A program made the position numbers and the translations under genes. From contig CACCLB010000002.1 of assembly GCA_902546725.1 (NCBI GenBank), forward strand, positions 62,001-126,000: 64,000 nt of DNA, read 5' to 3'. The notes beneath the pieces were generated by a model, which worked only from the letters and a program-made list of their open reading frames with translations, was not told the origin of the DNA and searched no databases. Positions 19,773-28,088 of this stretch are shown in pieces. Each line of letters begins with the position of its first letter. Positions within the stretch are counted from its first letter, which is position 1. This DNA is from an uncultured Bacteroidota bacterium (lineage in GTDB: Bacteria; Bacteroidota; Bacteroidia; Flavobacteriales; Flavobacteriaceae).

Positions 19773-21158
19773 ATGAAAAAGAGGGGGTTTGTCGTACTGG
19801 TTTTATCCATAATTGTTTTTTCTTGTGGTCAAAAAGAAAATAACGATCAGTGTATATTTTTAGCTGGACAAATTATCAATCCATCCTCTAGGACAGTGAC
19901 CTTATATGAGGGAAACAGAGTTGTTGACATGTTTGAATTGGATGGGCAACTCCGTTTTCAAAAATCCTACGACTCTTTGTTTAACGGTATTTTTAAACTC
20001 GAACACCTGCCGGAGTATCAATCCTTACTTTTGGAACAAGGCGACAGTCTTTGGGTACGAATCAATGCCGCTACTTTTGACGAATCCATCGTCTATTCAG
20101 GTAAGGGTGCCTCTAAAAATAATTTTTTGATGGAACTCTTCCTCCGTCAAGAAAAGGAAAACCAATTTTTATCCTCAAAATACGCCAGTGATCAAAAAAC
20201 ATTTAGCCGTTTATTAGACTCCATGCTTTTGGAAAAAAAAGAGCTTTGGATCGGTATGGACTCCTTAAACACCCTCTCGCCCATTGCTCAAAAAGTGACG
20301 CAAGCGGCTTATATTTATCCCTATGCGACCATACGAGAACGCTATGCCCTGCTAAGAGGATCACAGTGGACTGCTGAAGAAGACAGCCTTTACTTTAGTT
20401 TTCGTCAATATTTAAATTACAGCGACAACGACTTGGCTTTTTTTGATCCCTATGTCAACTATGTGCTCAACTATATTAACAAAGAGACTGTAGCACCTGG
20501 CTCCTCTTACTTTCAGATCAAGCAAACAACGGACTTTAACATCAAACGCCTAGAGGTCTTGGACAAAAACATCGGGGGAACCTTATTGCGAAACAATCTT
20601 GCTCGGGCTATCGCATTTGAAGAAATTTTAACCTTTGAAAATCACGGGCAACACGAACGCTTTTTACAGTTTTACGCCACCGTAAACAGCTCTCCCGTTT
20701 ACCTGGCAGAGGTGTTGGACTTACACAACGACATTAACCTTATGGAGCCTAAAAAGCCGCTGCCAAAAATTTGGCTTCAAAACGCAGCTCGTGATACGGT
20801 CAATAGTGCTTCCCTTACCAATGGACAAAAAACCGTGTTTTACTTCTGGTCTCAAACTCAAATGAACCACTACCGAACTAGCCTTGAACGGGTTGCTAAA
20901 TTTAAAGCAAACTTCCCCGATATTCGATTTATAGGGATTTGTATTCAACCCTTTAACACCATGGTGGACGAAGTACAAAAAATCATGGAAGTCGATAAAG
21001 AAAATCAGTATGCGCTCATTGATTTTGAAAATGCCAGTAAAGCCTGGGTGCTGACCCTGCTTAACAAAGCCATCATCATCGACGAAAAAGGCAGACTGAT
21101 CGAAGGCTTTGGAAACTTTTCCGATGCAAACTTTGAGTCGCTTTTAAAGGGATTATAA
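19773..21158 (+). CDS. lipoprotein with thioredoxin-like C-terminal domain lacking CxxC
   Basis: A 461-residue lipoprotein (signal peptide then VFSCGQ, Cys at residue 18). The N-terminal half resembles the DUF4369-like beta-rich domain of flavobacterial TlpA-type proteins (FNGIFKLEHLPEYQSLLLEQGDSLWV). The C-terminal 130 residues have a thioredoxin-fold pattern (TVFYFWS, FIGICIQPF, KAIIIDEKGRLIEG), but the redox motif is SQTQ (FWSQTQMNH) rather than CxxC, so it should not act as a disulfide reductase. Its stop lies in a bidirectional terminator. The upstream TACTTTTA is a one-mismatch promoter. Confidence 0.75.
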   Translation: MKKRGFVVLVLSIIVFSCGQKENNDQCIFLAGQIINPSSRTVTLYEGNRVVDMFELDGQLRFQKSYDSLFNGIFKLEHLPEYQSLLLEQGDSLWVRINAATFDESIVYSGKGASKNNFLMELFLRQEKENQFLSSKYASDQKTFSRLLDSMLLEKKELWIGMDSLNTLSPIAQKVTQAAYIYPYATIRERYALLRGSQWTAEEDSLYFSFRQYLNYSDNDLAFFDPYVNYVLNYINKETVAPGSSYFQIKQTTDFNIKRLEVLDKNIGGTLLRNNLARAIAFEEILTFENHGQHERFLQFYATVNSSPVYLAEVLDLHNDINLMEPKKPLPKIWLQNAARDTVNSASLTNGQKTVFYFWSQTQMNHYRTSLERVAKFKANFPDIRFIGICIQPFNTMVDEVQKIMEVDKENQYALIDFENASKAWVLTLLNKAIIIDEKGRLIEGFGNFSDANFESLLKGL

Positions 21159-21175
21159 GCTTAATTCCCTTTTTT
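21146..21175. terminator. bidirectional terminator between convergent genes
   Basis: AAAGGGATTA, a short loop (TAAGC), then TTAATTCCCTTTTTT. The left arm is the end of the lipoprotein gene and the right arm is the end of the transaldolase-like gene, whose stop codons are two bases apart. Confidence 0.6.
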
Positions 21176-21814
21176 ATGATCAGCTAAAAACTTTGCCAAA
21201 CCGATATCGGTGAGGGGATGGTTTAACAATCCTTTAATCGCAGACAAGGGTCCGGTCATGACATCGGAACCAATTTTAGCACAGTTTACGATATGCATGG
21301 TATGGCGTACTGAAGCAGCTAAAATTTCCGTTTCATAAGCGTAATTGTGATAGACCAAACGAATATCTTCAATCAGATCCAGCCCATCGGTTGAATTGTC
21401 GTCCAGTCGGCCGATAAAAGGAGAGACATAAGTTGCTCCTGCTTTGGCAGCGAGAAGCGCTTGTCCTACTGAAAAGACAAGAGTACAATTGGTTTTGATG
21501 CCTGCATCTGAAAAGTACTTTAGGGCTTTAACTCCATCTTCTGTCATTGGAATTTTAACGACTATCTGAGGGTGTAAGGCAGCTAGAGCTTCTCCTTCAC
21601 GAACCATTCCCTCAAAGTCTACGGCTATAACTTCAGCTGAAACATCTCCATCAACAATTTCACAAATAGCGACATAGTGTTTTAAAATGTTATTGGCGCC
21701 TGTAATTCCCTCTTTAGCCATCAAAGATGGATTGGTCGTAACACCGTCTAATACTCCTAGGGCTTGGGCTTCACGGATTTGATCTAAATTGGCTGTGTCG
21801 ATAAAAAATTTCAT
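21161..21814 (-). CDS. transaldolase / fructose-6-phosphate aldolase family protein
   Basis: A 217-residue class I aldolase of the short TalC/FSA type, part of the pentose phosphate pathway. Start motif [18 protein letters not shown] (24-31), and the Schiff-base Lys87 in VVKIPMT are present. Two positions used to tell activities apart read as transaldolase: Phe133 in SPFIGR (Tyr in true FSA) and Glu61 in SAEV (Gln in FSA). I therefore infer transaldolase rather than FSA activity, although such genes are often annotated as fsa. It lies 11 nt after the SDR gene on the same strand. Confidence 0.9.
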   Translation of the reverse strand: MKFFIDTANLDQIREAQALGVLDGVTTNPSLMAKEGITGANNILKHYVAICEIVDGDVSAEVIAVDFEGMVREGEALAALHPQIVVKIPMTEDGVKALKYFSDAGIKTNCTLVFSVGQALLAAKAGATYVSPFIGRLDDNSTDGLDLIEDIRLVYHNYAYETEILAASVRHTMHIVNCAKIGSDVMTGPLSAIKGLLNHPLTDIGLAKFLADHKKGN

Positions 21815-21825
21815 AAAAGATGGTC

Positions 21826-22632
21826 TTATAATTTGTAATGATTCATTAAAAGTTTTTCAAAGATACGACTTGGAAGCAGGCTTTTTAAAATCCCTGAGAG
21901 TTTTTGTAAAGGAGCTCCTACTTTATAGCGGACTTTGGGGTTTGGGTTGTGGATTAGGGTTTCCAGCTGTTGGGCAATTTCCTTTGGATCGATGCCTTTG
22001 TCAACATGTTCGTTTATCTGCTCCAAGCTGAATTGATAGGTTTTGTAATAGGGAGAGTCCTCTTTTAGTTTGGCGTAATGCCTGCGTTCTGCAATATTGG
22101 ACACAAAGTCACCTGGAGCCAGATTAAAAATCCGAATTCCAAAGGCTTTAGTCTCCATACGCAATGCTTCTGTCATTCGCTCTAAAGCACCTTTGGCTGC
22201 GGAATAGGGTCCGCGAAAGGGCAATCCCATATCTGCGGCTATGGAGGTAATGTTGACGATCAATCCCTCTTGCTGTTTACGCATTTGAGGAAGTACGGCC
22301 TGAATAAGTTGCATTGGACCAAAACAGTTGACCTCAAAATGCTGTTTGACAGCTGTCAAATCAATTTCCTCCATGGGTCCTGTGATCCCTACTCCAGCAT
22401 TGTTAATCAAAACATCCAATCGGCCTGCTTGGTCGAGTACGGCAGTGACACAGTTTTGAATACTTTCAGCATCCGTGTTTTCCAAAGCTAAAAAAGTAAA
22501 GGGATACTGCTCTTGGTATTGTTCGGGCTTGCGACTGGTTCCAAAAACCCTGTAGTTTTTTTCGTGCAAGTAAAGTGCGGTGGCCAAACCAAGGCCTGAG
22601 GAAGCACCACTAATTAACACGACTTTAGACAT
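21826..22632 (-). CDS. short-chain dehydrogenase/reductase (SDR)
   Basis: Classical SDR of about 268 residues: cofactor site [21 protein letters not shown], the catalytic Ser near SIAAD and YSAAKGA (Tyr/Lys of YxxxK). Substrate unknown. The track start at 22665 is wrong, since the first 11 codons lie in the 3' end of the SRP RNA gene; ATG 22632 ([13 protein letters not shown]) gives the usual N-terminus. It sits 18 nt after the SRP RNA, so the two may share a transcript. Confidence 0.9.
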   Translation of the reverse strand: MSKVVLISGASSGLGLATALYLHEKNYRVFGTSRKPEQYQEQYPFTFLALENTDAESIQNCVTAVLDQAGRLDVLINNAGVGITGPMEEIDLTAVKQHFEVNCFGPMQLIQAVLPQMRKQQEGLIVNITSIAADMGLPFRGPYSAAKGALERMTEALRMETKAFGIRIFNLAPGDFVSNIAERRHYAKLKEDSPYYKTYQFSLEQINEHVDKGIDPKEIAQQLETLIHNPNPKVRYKVGAPLQKLSGILKSLLPSRIFEKLLMNHYKL

Positions 22633-22650
22633 TTGCTGAAGATTAAAAAT

Positions 22651-22746
22651 GGGCAAGCGACCCACATCACACCGCTACGACCACCTACCCTTGCTGCGTT
22701 CCCGCCCTGGGGGATTCAGCAGGAGCTGGTTGTGTAGGACTTGCCC
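22651..22746 (-). ncRNA. ffs: signal recognition particle RNA (4.5S type)
   Basis: About 96-nt hairpin RNA on the minus strand. The termini GGGCAAGTCC and its partner GCTTGCCC pair to close the rod. The apical domain has the SRP signature: CAGGGCGGGAACGCAGCAAGGGTAGG, with a GGAA tetraloop closed by C-G and the asymmetric internal loop (AGCA) that binds Ffh. The -7 promoter element lies four bases upstream of the 5' end. Confidence 0.92.
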
Positions 22747-22750
22747 GTGA

Positions 22751-22758
22751 CAAATATA
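22751..22758 (-). promoter_or_regulatory. -7 promoter element for SRP RNA (TATATTTG)
   Basis: Reads TATATTTG on the minus strand, a perfect TAnnTTTG match ending four bases before the RNA's 5' end. It may also transcribe the SDR and transaldolase-like genes. Confidence 0.6.
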
Positions 22759-22841
22759 AGCCCTTCAAATGAGTTCAACAATCATTTTAATTGCTTAATT
22801 TTGAAATGAATCATACTTAATAATTCAAGCGCCATTTGCCC

Positions 22842-23861
22842 ATGAAAAGCTTTGTTTATTTCACCTTTATCCTCTTTTTGATGAAATGTGGAGGACCGAC
22901 TACTCCCAATGTTAAAATTAGAACTGGCCTCAAAGGAAATCAAGCCACTTGGGGAGATACTCTAGACCTCAAACTCAATAAAACACTGGAAGGCGCAACT
23001 ATTGCTTACTTTTTAAACGATCAACCCATAGCAGCCGATCACAGCTTTAGCGATGAGCCTCTGGGTATACATATACTAAAAGCATTAATCAGTCAAGGAG
23101 ATGATTCCTTTGAAACCACTGCAAGCCTTACCCTACTCTCTCCCAATCCACCAGTTTTATATACCTATGAGGTACTAGACAGCTATCCTCACGATATCAA
23201 AGCCTATACACAAGGATTGGAGTTTGACGGTGAACTTTTATACGAAAGTACAGGACTTAACGGTAAGTCTAGCCTGAGGTTGGTGGATTACCAAACGGGT
23301 AAACCCACTACCAACAAACCTTTGGATGCCGCTTATTTCGGTGAGGGTTTGACAGTACTGGACGATAAAGTCATACAACTCACTTGGAAGGCCAAGCAGG
23401 GTTTTGTTTACGATAAACAAAGTCTGGAAATGCAAAAATCATTTCCTTTTGAAGCCAGTCAAGAAGGTTGGGGATTGTGTAACGACGGCAGCGACCTTTA
23501 TAAATCAGATGGCAGCAACCGAATTTGGACTTTGGACGGGCAAACTTATAAAGAGCGTGGAAATATACAGGTCATGACCCATAAAACCGCTTTAAAAAAC
23601 CTCAATGAACTGGAATGGGTCGATGGAAAAATCTACGCCAATACCTACCAATTTCAAAAAGATGTGGTGGTGATCATAGACCCTGAAAGTGGTGCAGTAG
23701 AAGGAGTAGTCGATTTTTCAGGGCTTAAAGAAAAAGTTACCCAGCATCAAGAACTCAATGTATTCAATGGAATTGCCTACCATCCCGTTCGAAAAACATT
23801 TTTTGTTACAGGAAAAAACTGGGACAAGCTCTTCGAAGTAAAGATCTTCCCTAAAGAATGA
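22842..23861 (+). CDS. glutaminyl-peptide cyclotransferase family lipoprotein (plant/bacterial type)
   Basis: A 339-residue protein with a signal peptide and Cys in FLMKCGG (lipobox-like), then a six-bladed beta-propeller domain of the QPCT family that turns N-terminal Gln/Glu into pyroglutamate. Family motifs: YPHDIKAYTQGLEF near the start of the propeller, LYESTGLNGKSSL, GEGLT, LKNLNELEWVDGKIYAN and NVFNGIAYHP near the end. The track start is a TTG two codons upstream; I prefer ATG 22842. The thioesterase gene overlaps its end by ATGA, so the two are co-transcribed. Confidence 0.88.
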   Translation: MKSFVYFTFILFLMKCGGPTTPNVKIRTGLKGNQATWGDTLDLKLNKTLEGATIAYFLNDQPIAADHSFSDEPLGIHILKALISQGDDSFETTASLTLLSPNPPVLYTYEVLDSYPHDIKAYTQGLEFDGELLYESTGLNGKSSLRLVDYQTGKPTTNKPLDAAYFGEGLTVLDDKVIQLTWKAKQGFVYDKQSLEMQKSFPFEASQEGWGLCNDGSDLYKSDGSNRIWTLDGQTYKERGNIQVMTHKTALKNLNELEWVDGKIYANTYQFQKDVVVIIDPESGAVEGVVDFSGLKEKVTQHQELNVFNGIAYHPVRKTFFVTGKNWDKLFEVKIFPKE

Positions 23862-24244
23862 AGTCGTATAGCATGACCACTGAGGTCCTTCCCGAGCATA
23901 TTGATGCCTTAGGTCATGTCAATAATGTTCAATACCTCTATTGGGTACAAGACGCCGCCCACAACCATTGGGAGGCATTGATTCAAAATATAGACAAGCC
24001 TTTAGGAGTCTGGGTAGTACGAAGCCACTCCATCACCTATAAACAGGCTGCACTTGAGGGTGACAAGCTCACGCTTAAAACCTATGTAAAACAAAGTCGT
24101 GGAGTCTTGTCAGAACGGATCGTTGAAATTTTTAATGCTGAGCAAAAACTACTCGCCGTTTGCAGTACCCAATGGTGCTATATCAATCCAATTAACCAAA
24201 AACCTGAGATGATTCCCAATACGGTATTGGAATTGTTTCAATAA
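23858..24244 (+). CDS. acyl-CoA thioesterase (4-hydroxybenzoyl-CoA thioesterase fold)
   Basis: A hot-dog fold protein of 128 residues. The N-terminal TEVLPEHIDALGHVNNVQYLYW segment is the YbgC/FadM-type active-site motif (the Asp in DALGHVNN is catalytic). The rest shows the strand pattern (ITYKQAALEGDKLTLKTYV). It is probably cytoplasmic and hydrolyses an acyl-CoA thioester of unknown chain type. Translationally coupled to the glutaminyl cyclase gene through ATGA. Confidence 0.88.
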   Translation: MKSYSMTTEVLPEHIDALGHVNNVQYLYWVQDAAHNHWEALIQNIDKPLGVWVVRSHSITYKQAALEGDKLTLKTYVKQSRGVLSERIVEIFNAEQKLLAVCSTQWCYINPINQKPEMIPNTVLELFQ

Positions 24245-24284
24245 ATAGTTGATAACTTTAGCTGTATAAGCTAAGAGCTAAATT

Positions 24285-24413
24285 ATGTCCTCAATTCAAA
24301 AAGTCATTTTATTCTGCTTAAGCATTCTTGCTTTAGCCTTATTAATCAAATCGACACCTAATGTGTTCCCATCAGGATTTTTTAAACTGGGTGAGACGAA
24401 ATTCATCTATTGA
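24285..24413 (+). CDS. small hydrophobic ORF coupled to the CPBP protease gene
   Basis: A 42-codon ORF absent from the track: ATG at 24285, one hydrophobic segment (VILFCLSILALALLI) and a polar tail, ending at TGA 24411-24413. That stop overlaps the TTG start of the CPBP gene (TTGA), the same arrangement as at other coupled pairs in this window. A single-span membrane peptide is likely if translated. Coding status is not proven: it is short and the start has no other support. Confidence 0.4.
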   Translation: MSSIQKVILFCLSILALALLIKSTPNVFPSGFFKLGETKFIY

Positions 24414-25090
24414 ATAGACTTTTTAAAAACGTAATAATCATAAGTTTATCTTGGATTGGGATTTATAAACTGGCACTAAATAATTTTGCTGGCTTGAATT
24501 CTGACAAGCCATGGACTAATATCCACTTAGTTTTTGTGCCTTCCTACCTTTTTCTTTTTGGAATATTTCAGTGGGATTCGCTTGATTTTAATAAGATCGA
24601 TCTGTGGAGCGTAGTAATCCTTGTTGGGTACTGTCTATCTACTGGTTTTTCTGAGGAATTATTATTTAGAGGATTGATAAATTCATTACTCCTTCAAAAA
24701 TTTTTCAACCTAAAAAACGGTGTAATTAAATGCATTTTGGCTTCTTCTTTTGCTTTCGGACTAGTCCATTTATTCAAATTTGACAAAGGAGTAGTAGGAG
24801 AACTAACCCAAGTGATTTATGCCTTTTTTTACGGTGTGTTTTATGGAGCAATCCTCTTAAGGACAAATAAAATAATACCCATCGCTATTATTCACGGCCT
24901 CAATAATTTTGTATTTCAATTTGATCTACTTAGCACAGAAACTACGGAAGCCGTTATTGAAAGTCAAGGGCTTGTTTCTCAATTGACTGGAGCAATGTTT
25001 ACGACACTATTAACACTTCCCTTATTTATCGTAGGGCTGTATCATTTAAGAATTATTGAACGCGAAAAGCAAAAAACAAATCTGATCTAA
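24410..25090 (+). CDS. CPBP family intramembrane metalloprotease
   Basis: A 226-residue integral membrane protein with about six hydrophobic segments. Carries the CPBP/Abi motifs: SEELLFRG (EExxxR, motif 1), FGLVHLF (FxxxH, motif 2) and HGLNN (motif 3). Homologues are Rce1-like proteases that cleave within membranes; here the substrate is unknown. It starts with TTG overlapping the small upstream ORF. Its stop overlaps the glyA stop by four bases. Confidence 0.85.
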   Translation: MNRLFKNVIIISLSWIGIYKLALNNFAGLNSDKPWTNIHLVFVPSYLFLFGIFQWDSLDFNKIDLWSVVILVGYCLSTGFSEELLFRGLINSLLLQKFFNLKNGVIKCILASSFAFGLVHLFKFDKGVVGELTQVIYAFFYGVFYGAILLRTNKIIPIAIIHGLNNFVFQFDLLSTETTEAVIESQGLVSQLTGAMFTTLLTLPLFIVGLYHLRIIEREKQKTNLI

Positions 25091-26364
25091 GCCACAAACA
25101 AGGGTCTTCCTTCCATCAAGGAATGTACTTCTTGAGCCACAGCTTGAAGTTCAGCTTCATTGTCAGGGCTTTGAATGACTCTATCGATAAAATCGACTAT
25201 GGTTGCCATTTCAGCTTCTTTAAGTCCCCGTGTTGTAATGGCTGCTGCCCCAACGCGAATTCCTGAGGTCACAAAAGGAGATTTATCGTCAAAAGGAACC
25301 ATGTTTTTATTGGCAGTAATTTCAGCGCTTACCAAAGCCTTTTCAGCGTCTTTACCCGTGATGTTTTTATTGCGCAAGTCGATCAACATCATGTGGTTGT
25401 CCGTTCCTCCAGAAATCAAGTGATACCCTTTGGCGACAAAGGCAGCTGCCATGGCTTGGGCATTCTTTCTAACCTGCTCCATATAGGATTTAAAAGAGGG
25501 GTCTAAGGCTTCTTGAAAAGCTACGGCCTTACCTGCAATCACGTGCATCAAAGGACCGCCTTGGTTTCCTGGAAAAACAGCCATATTCAATAAATGTGAC
25601 ATTTTTTGAGGATTCCCATTTTTTAACGTCAATCCAAAAGGATTGTCAAAATCTTCTCCCATTAAGATCAAGCCGCCACGCGGTCCTCTTAAGGTTTTAT
25701 GAGTGGTGGTCGTAACAACATGGCAGTGCGGTATGGGATTACTCAACATACCCGTAGCAATCATACCTGAAGGGTGGGAAATATCGGCGAGTAAAAAGGC
25801 TCCAACTGCATCTGCGATCTCACGGAACTTTGCAAAATCAATATCTCTAGAATAAGCAGAGGCTCCTGCGATAAGCATCTGAGGCTTTACTTCTTGAGCA
25901 ATTTTTAAAATATTGTCGTAATCCAAACGTCCGGTATCCTCTTGTACTCCGTAAAAATGAGCTTCGTAAAGGCGTCCTGAAAAGTTAACTGGCGAACCGT
26001 GGGTCAAATGTCCTCCATGTGAAAGATCAAAACCCAAAATTTTGTCTCCAGGCTTTAAAAAAGCGTGAAATACAGCTGTATTCGCCTGTGAACCTGAGTG
26101 AGGCTGTACATTGGCATAAGCTGCTCCAAAAAGCTCTTTGGCGCGCTCTATTGCGATTCGCTCCACTTCATCCACCACTTCACAGCCTCCGTAATAACGC
26201 TTGCCGGGATAACCCTCGGCATATTTGTTGGTCAGTACAGAACCGGTGGCTTCCATTACTGCTGGACTCGTAAAGTTTTCTGAGGCTATCAATTCAATTC
26301 CGTTTAATTGACGTTGCTCCTCTTCTTTTATTAAATCAAATACTGCTGTGTCTTGTAATGTCAT
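25087..26364 (-). CDS. glyA: serine hydroxymethyltransferase
   Basis: PLP enzyme converting serine and THF to glycine and methylene-THF, the main one-carbon source. At 425 residues it is the normal length. Motifs: the N-terminal [27 protein letters not shown], the SHPSGMIA segment and the PLP Lys in [13 protein letters not shown]. It fits with serC and serA elsewhere in the window. A TAnnTTTG element lies 20 nt before the ATG. Confidence 0.97.
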   Translation of the reverse strand: MTLQDTAVFDLIKEEEQRQLNGIELIASENFTSPAVMEATGSVLTNKYAEGYPGKRYYGGCEVVDEVERIAIERAKELFGAAYANVQPHSGSQANTAVFHAFLKPGDKILGFDLSHGGHLTHGSPVNFSGRLYEAHFYGVQEDTGRLDYDNILKIAQEVKPQMLIAGASAYSRDIDFAKFREIADAVGAFLLADISHPSGMIATGMLSNPIPHCHVVTTTTHKTLRGPRGGLILMGEDFDNPFGLTLKNGNPQKMSHLLNMAVFPGNQGGPLMHVIAGKAVAFQEALDPSFKSYMEQVRKNAQAMAAAFVAKGYHLISGGTDNHMMLIDLRNKNITGKDAEKALVSAEITANKNMVPFDDKSPFVTSGIRVGAAAITTRGLKEAEMATIVDFIDRVIQSPDNEAELQAVAQEVHSLMEGRPLFVA

Positions 26365-26384
26365 AAAATAGATAATTGATTCTG

Positions 26385-26392
26385 CAAAATTA
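26385..26392 (-). promoter_or_regulatory. -7 promoter element for glyA (TAATTTTG)
   Basis: TAATTTTG on the minus strand, a TAnnTTTG match 20 nt upstream of the glyA ATG. Confidence 0.45.
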
Positions 26393-26487
26393 CATATAAT
26401 TGCTTATGCGTTCATATATTTTTGTTTTTAAGAGATTATTTTAAACATTTAATTAACAAAGTAATTTGTATTCATCAACATCCAAAC

Positions 26488-27987
26488 ATGAAATTGCTGA
26501 ACGCCCAACAGCTTAAAGCTGCGGATTTACACACCATGACCAATGAGCCTATAGCCTCAATAGATCTTATGGGACGAGCTGCAATGGCATGCTGTACTTG
26601 GCTGGAAGAAAATTTACCCCTTGTAAAAAATGTTGCCATTTTTTGTGGTACGGGCAACAATGGAGGGGACGGTCTAGCAATCGCCAGACTTTTACATCAC
26701 AAAGGAGTGACTGTTCACTGCTTTGAAATCCCTTTTTCCTCTGCTTCAGAGGATTACATCCAAAATAAAAAAAGACTTCCAATTCCACTTACAGAACTCA
26801 ATGAAGGTAACCTTGAGGATGCAATGAATTCAATTCAAAAAGAAAGTCTGGTTATCGATGCTGTTTTTGGCTCAGGTCTGAATCGATCCGTAAAGGGTTT
26901 GGCAAAAGAAGTCATCCGAAAAATCAATTTGCTACAGGCGGATATAGTGAGTATCGACCTTCCCTCAGGTCTTTTTGTAGGCTTTAATACTGACAACCCT
27001 CCTGAAGGTATTGTAAATGCAACCTATACCCTAAGCTTCCAACGTCCAAAACTTTCCTTCCTTCTCCCCGACTCCGGACAGCACACTGGAAAATTTTATG
27101 TTTTAGACATCGGTCTAGACGAAAACTTTATAGAAGAATGCGATTCACCCTATAGCTGTATCACTAAAGCTCATATCCAAAAACTACTGACCCCCTCAAA
27201 AAATCCGTTTGTACACAAAGGAACCTTTGGTCATCTCTTTTTGGTTTCAGGTAAAGAAGGCAGTATGGGAGCTGTAGTTTTAGCTACTAAAGCGGCCCTT
27301 CACTCCGGTTTAGGAAAACTGAGCATCATCGCTCCTCGTTGTGGCCTTCATATACTGCAAACAAAGGTCATTGAAGCCATGGTCGAGCCTTATGGTGAAA
27401 CTGTTCTAGAAGGTACTTACCTTCCCAAAGGTTCTTGTTTTGCCATAGGACCCGGAATTGGACAAGACAAGCGAACAGTAAAATTTTAGAAGGTTTATTC
27501 CGCCAGCTTAGCGAACCCATTATTCTCGAAGCAGATGCACTTAACATATTGTCTCAACTGCCAACTTTATTGAATAGCATACCGAAAAACAGTATCCTTA
27601 CCTCCCACCCTAAGGAATTTGAGCGTTTGGTAGGGGCTTGGAACAATGACGAACAAAAAATTCAAAAATTATTGGACTTTTCAAAAAAGTATCACGTTTA
27701 CATCGTACTTAAAGGGGCCTATACAGCCATTGCCTGTCCTGAAGGTCATATTTACTTTAATACTACGGGCAATCCGGGACTGGCAACTGCGGGAAGTGGT
27801 GAAGTACTGACAGGACTGCTGGGCAGTTTTTTAGCTCAAGGTTTTAACCCATTACAGAGCGAACAACTCGGAGCCTTTATACACGGAAAAGCGGGTGATG
27901 AAGTCGAAAAAAGAAACGACTGCAAGGGTGCTAACTGCAGCCATGCTTCCCAATGCTTTTGCCAAAGTTTTTAAATGGCTCAACTGA
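26488..27987 (+). pseudogene. bifunctional NAD(P)H-hydrate epimerase/dehydratase, with two frameshifts
   Basis: One Nnr-type gene that the track splits into 26422-27489 and 27435-27974. The N-terminal epimerase domain starts at ATG 26488 (MKLLNAQQLKAAD) and keeps CGTGNNGGDGLAIARLL. The dehydratase half starts at KNPFVHKGTFGHLFLVSG. The frame breaks near 27470 (GQDKR then stop): one A appears to be missing in GACAAGCG. Coding resumes in another frame (ANSKILEGLF), with the conserved GNPGLATAGSGEVLTG. A second break at the A-run 27907-27912 (one A too many) returns to the first frame, where the C-terminus TAAMLPNAFAKVFKW ends at TGA 27985-27987. Either a real pseudogene or sequencing errors; without both indels the gene would be intact. 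Confidence 0.8.
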
Positions 27988-28022
27988 GCTAAAGTGTCAA
28001 ATTGACTCTAAAAATAGCTTAA

Positions 28023-28041
28023 AAACTGTCATTTAGTCAGT
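28023..28041. promoter_or_regulatory. inverted repeat upstream of clpB
   Basis: AACTG, a nine-base spacer, CAGTT, about 48-66 nt before clpB. It could be a regulatory site or part of an nnr 3' hairpin, as there is no T-run. Weak evidence: short arms, only one copy. Confidence 0.25.
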
Positions 28042-28088
28042 TGATTATCAATGGAATAGCTTTTGAAGTAGTGAACTAAAAAAGTGCT

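Noticed and set aside
22633-22665. Extended start of the SDR gene
   Set aside because: Those codons are the 3' end of the SRP RNA; the Rossmann motif begins right after ATG 22632.
26422-27974. Two separate overlapping ORFs in the track as two genes
   Set aside because: They are the two halves of one Nnr protein in different frames.
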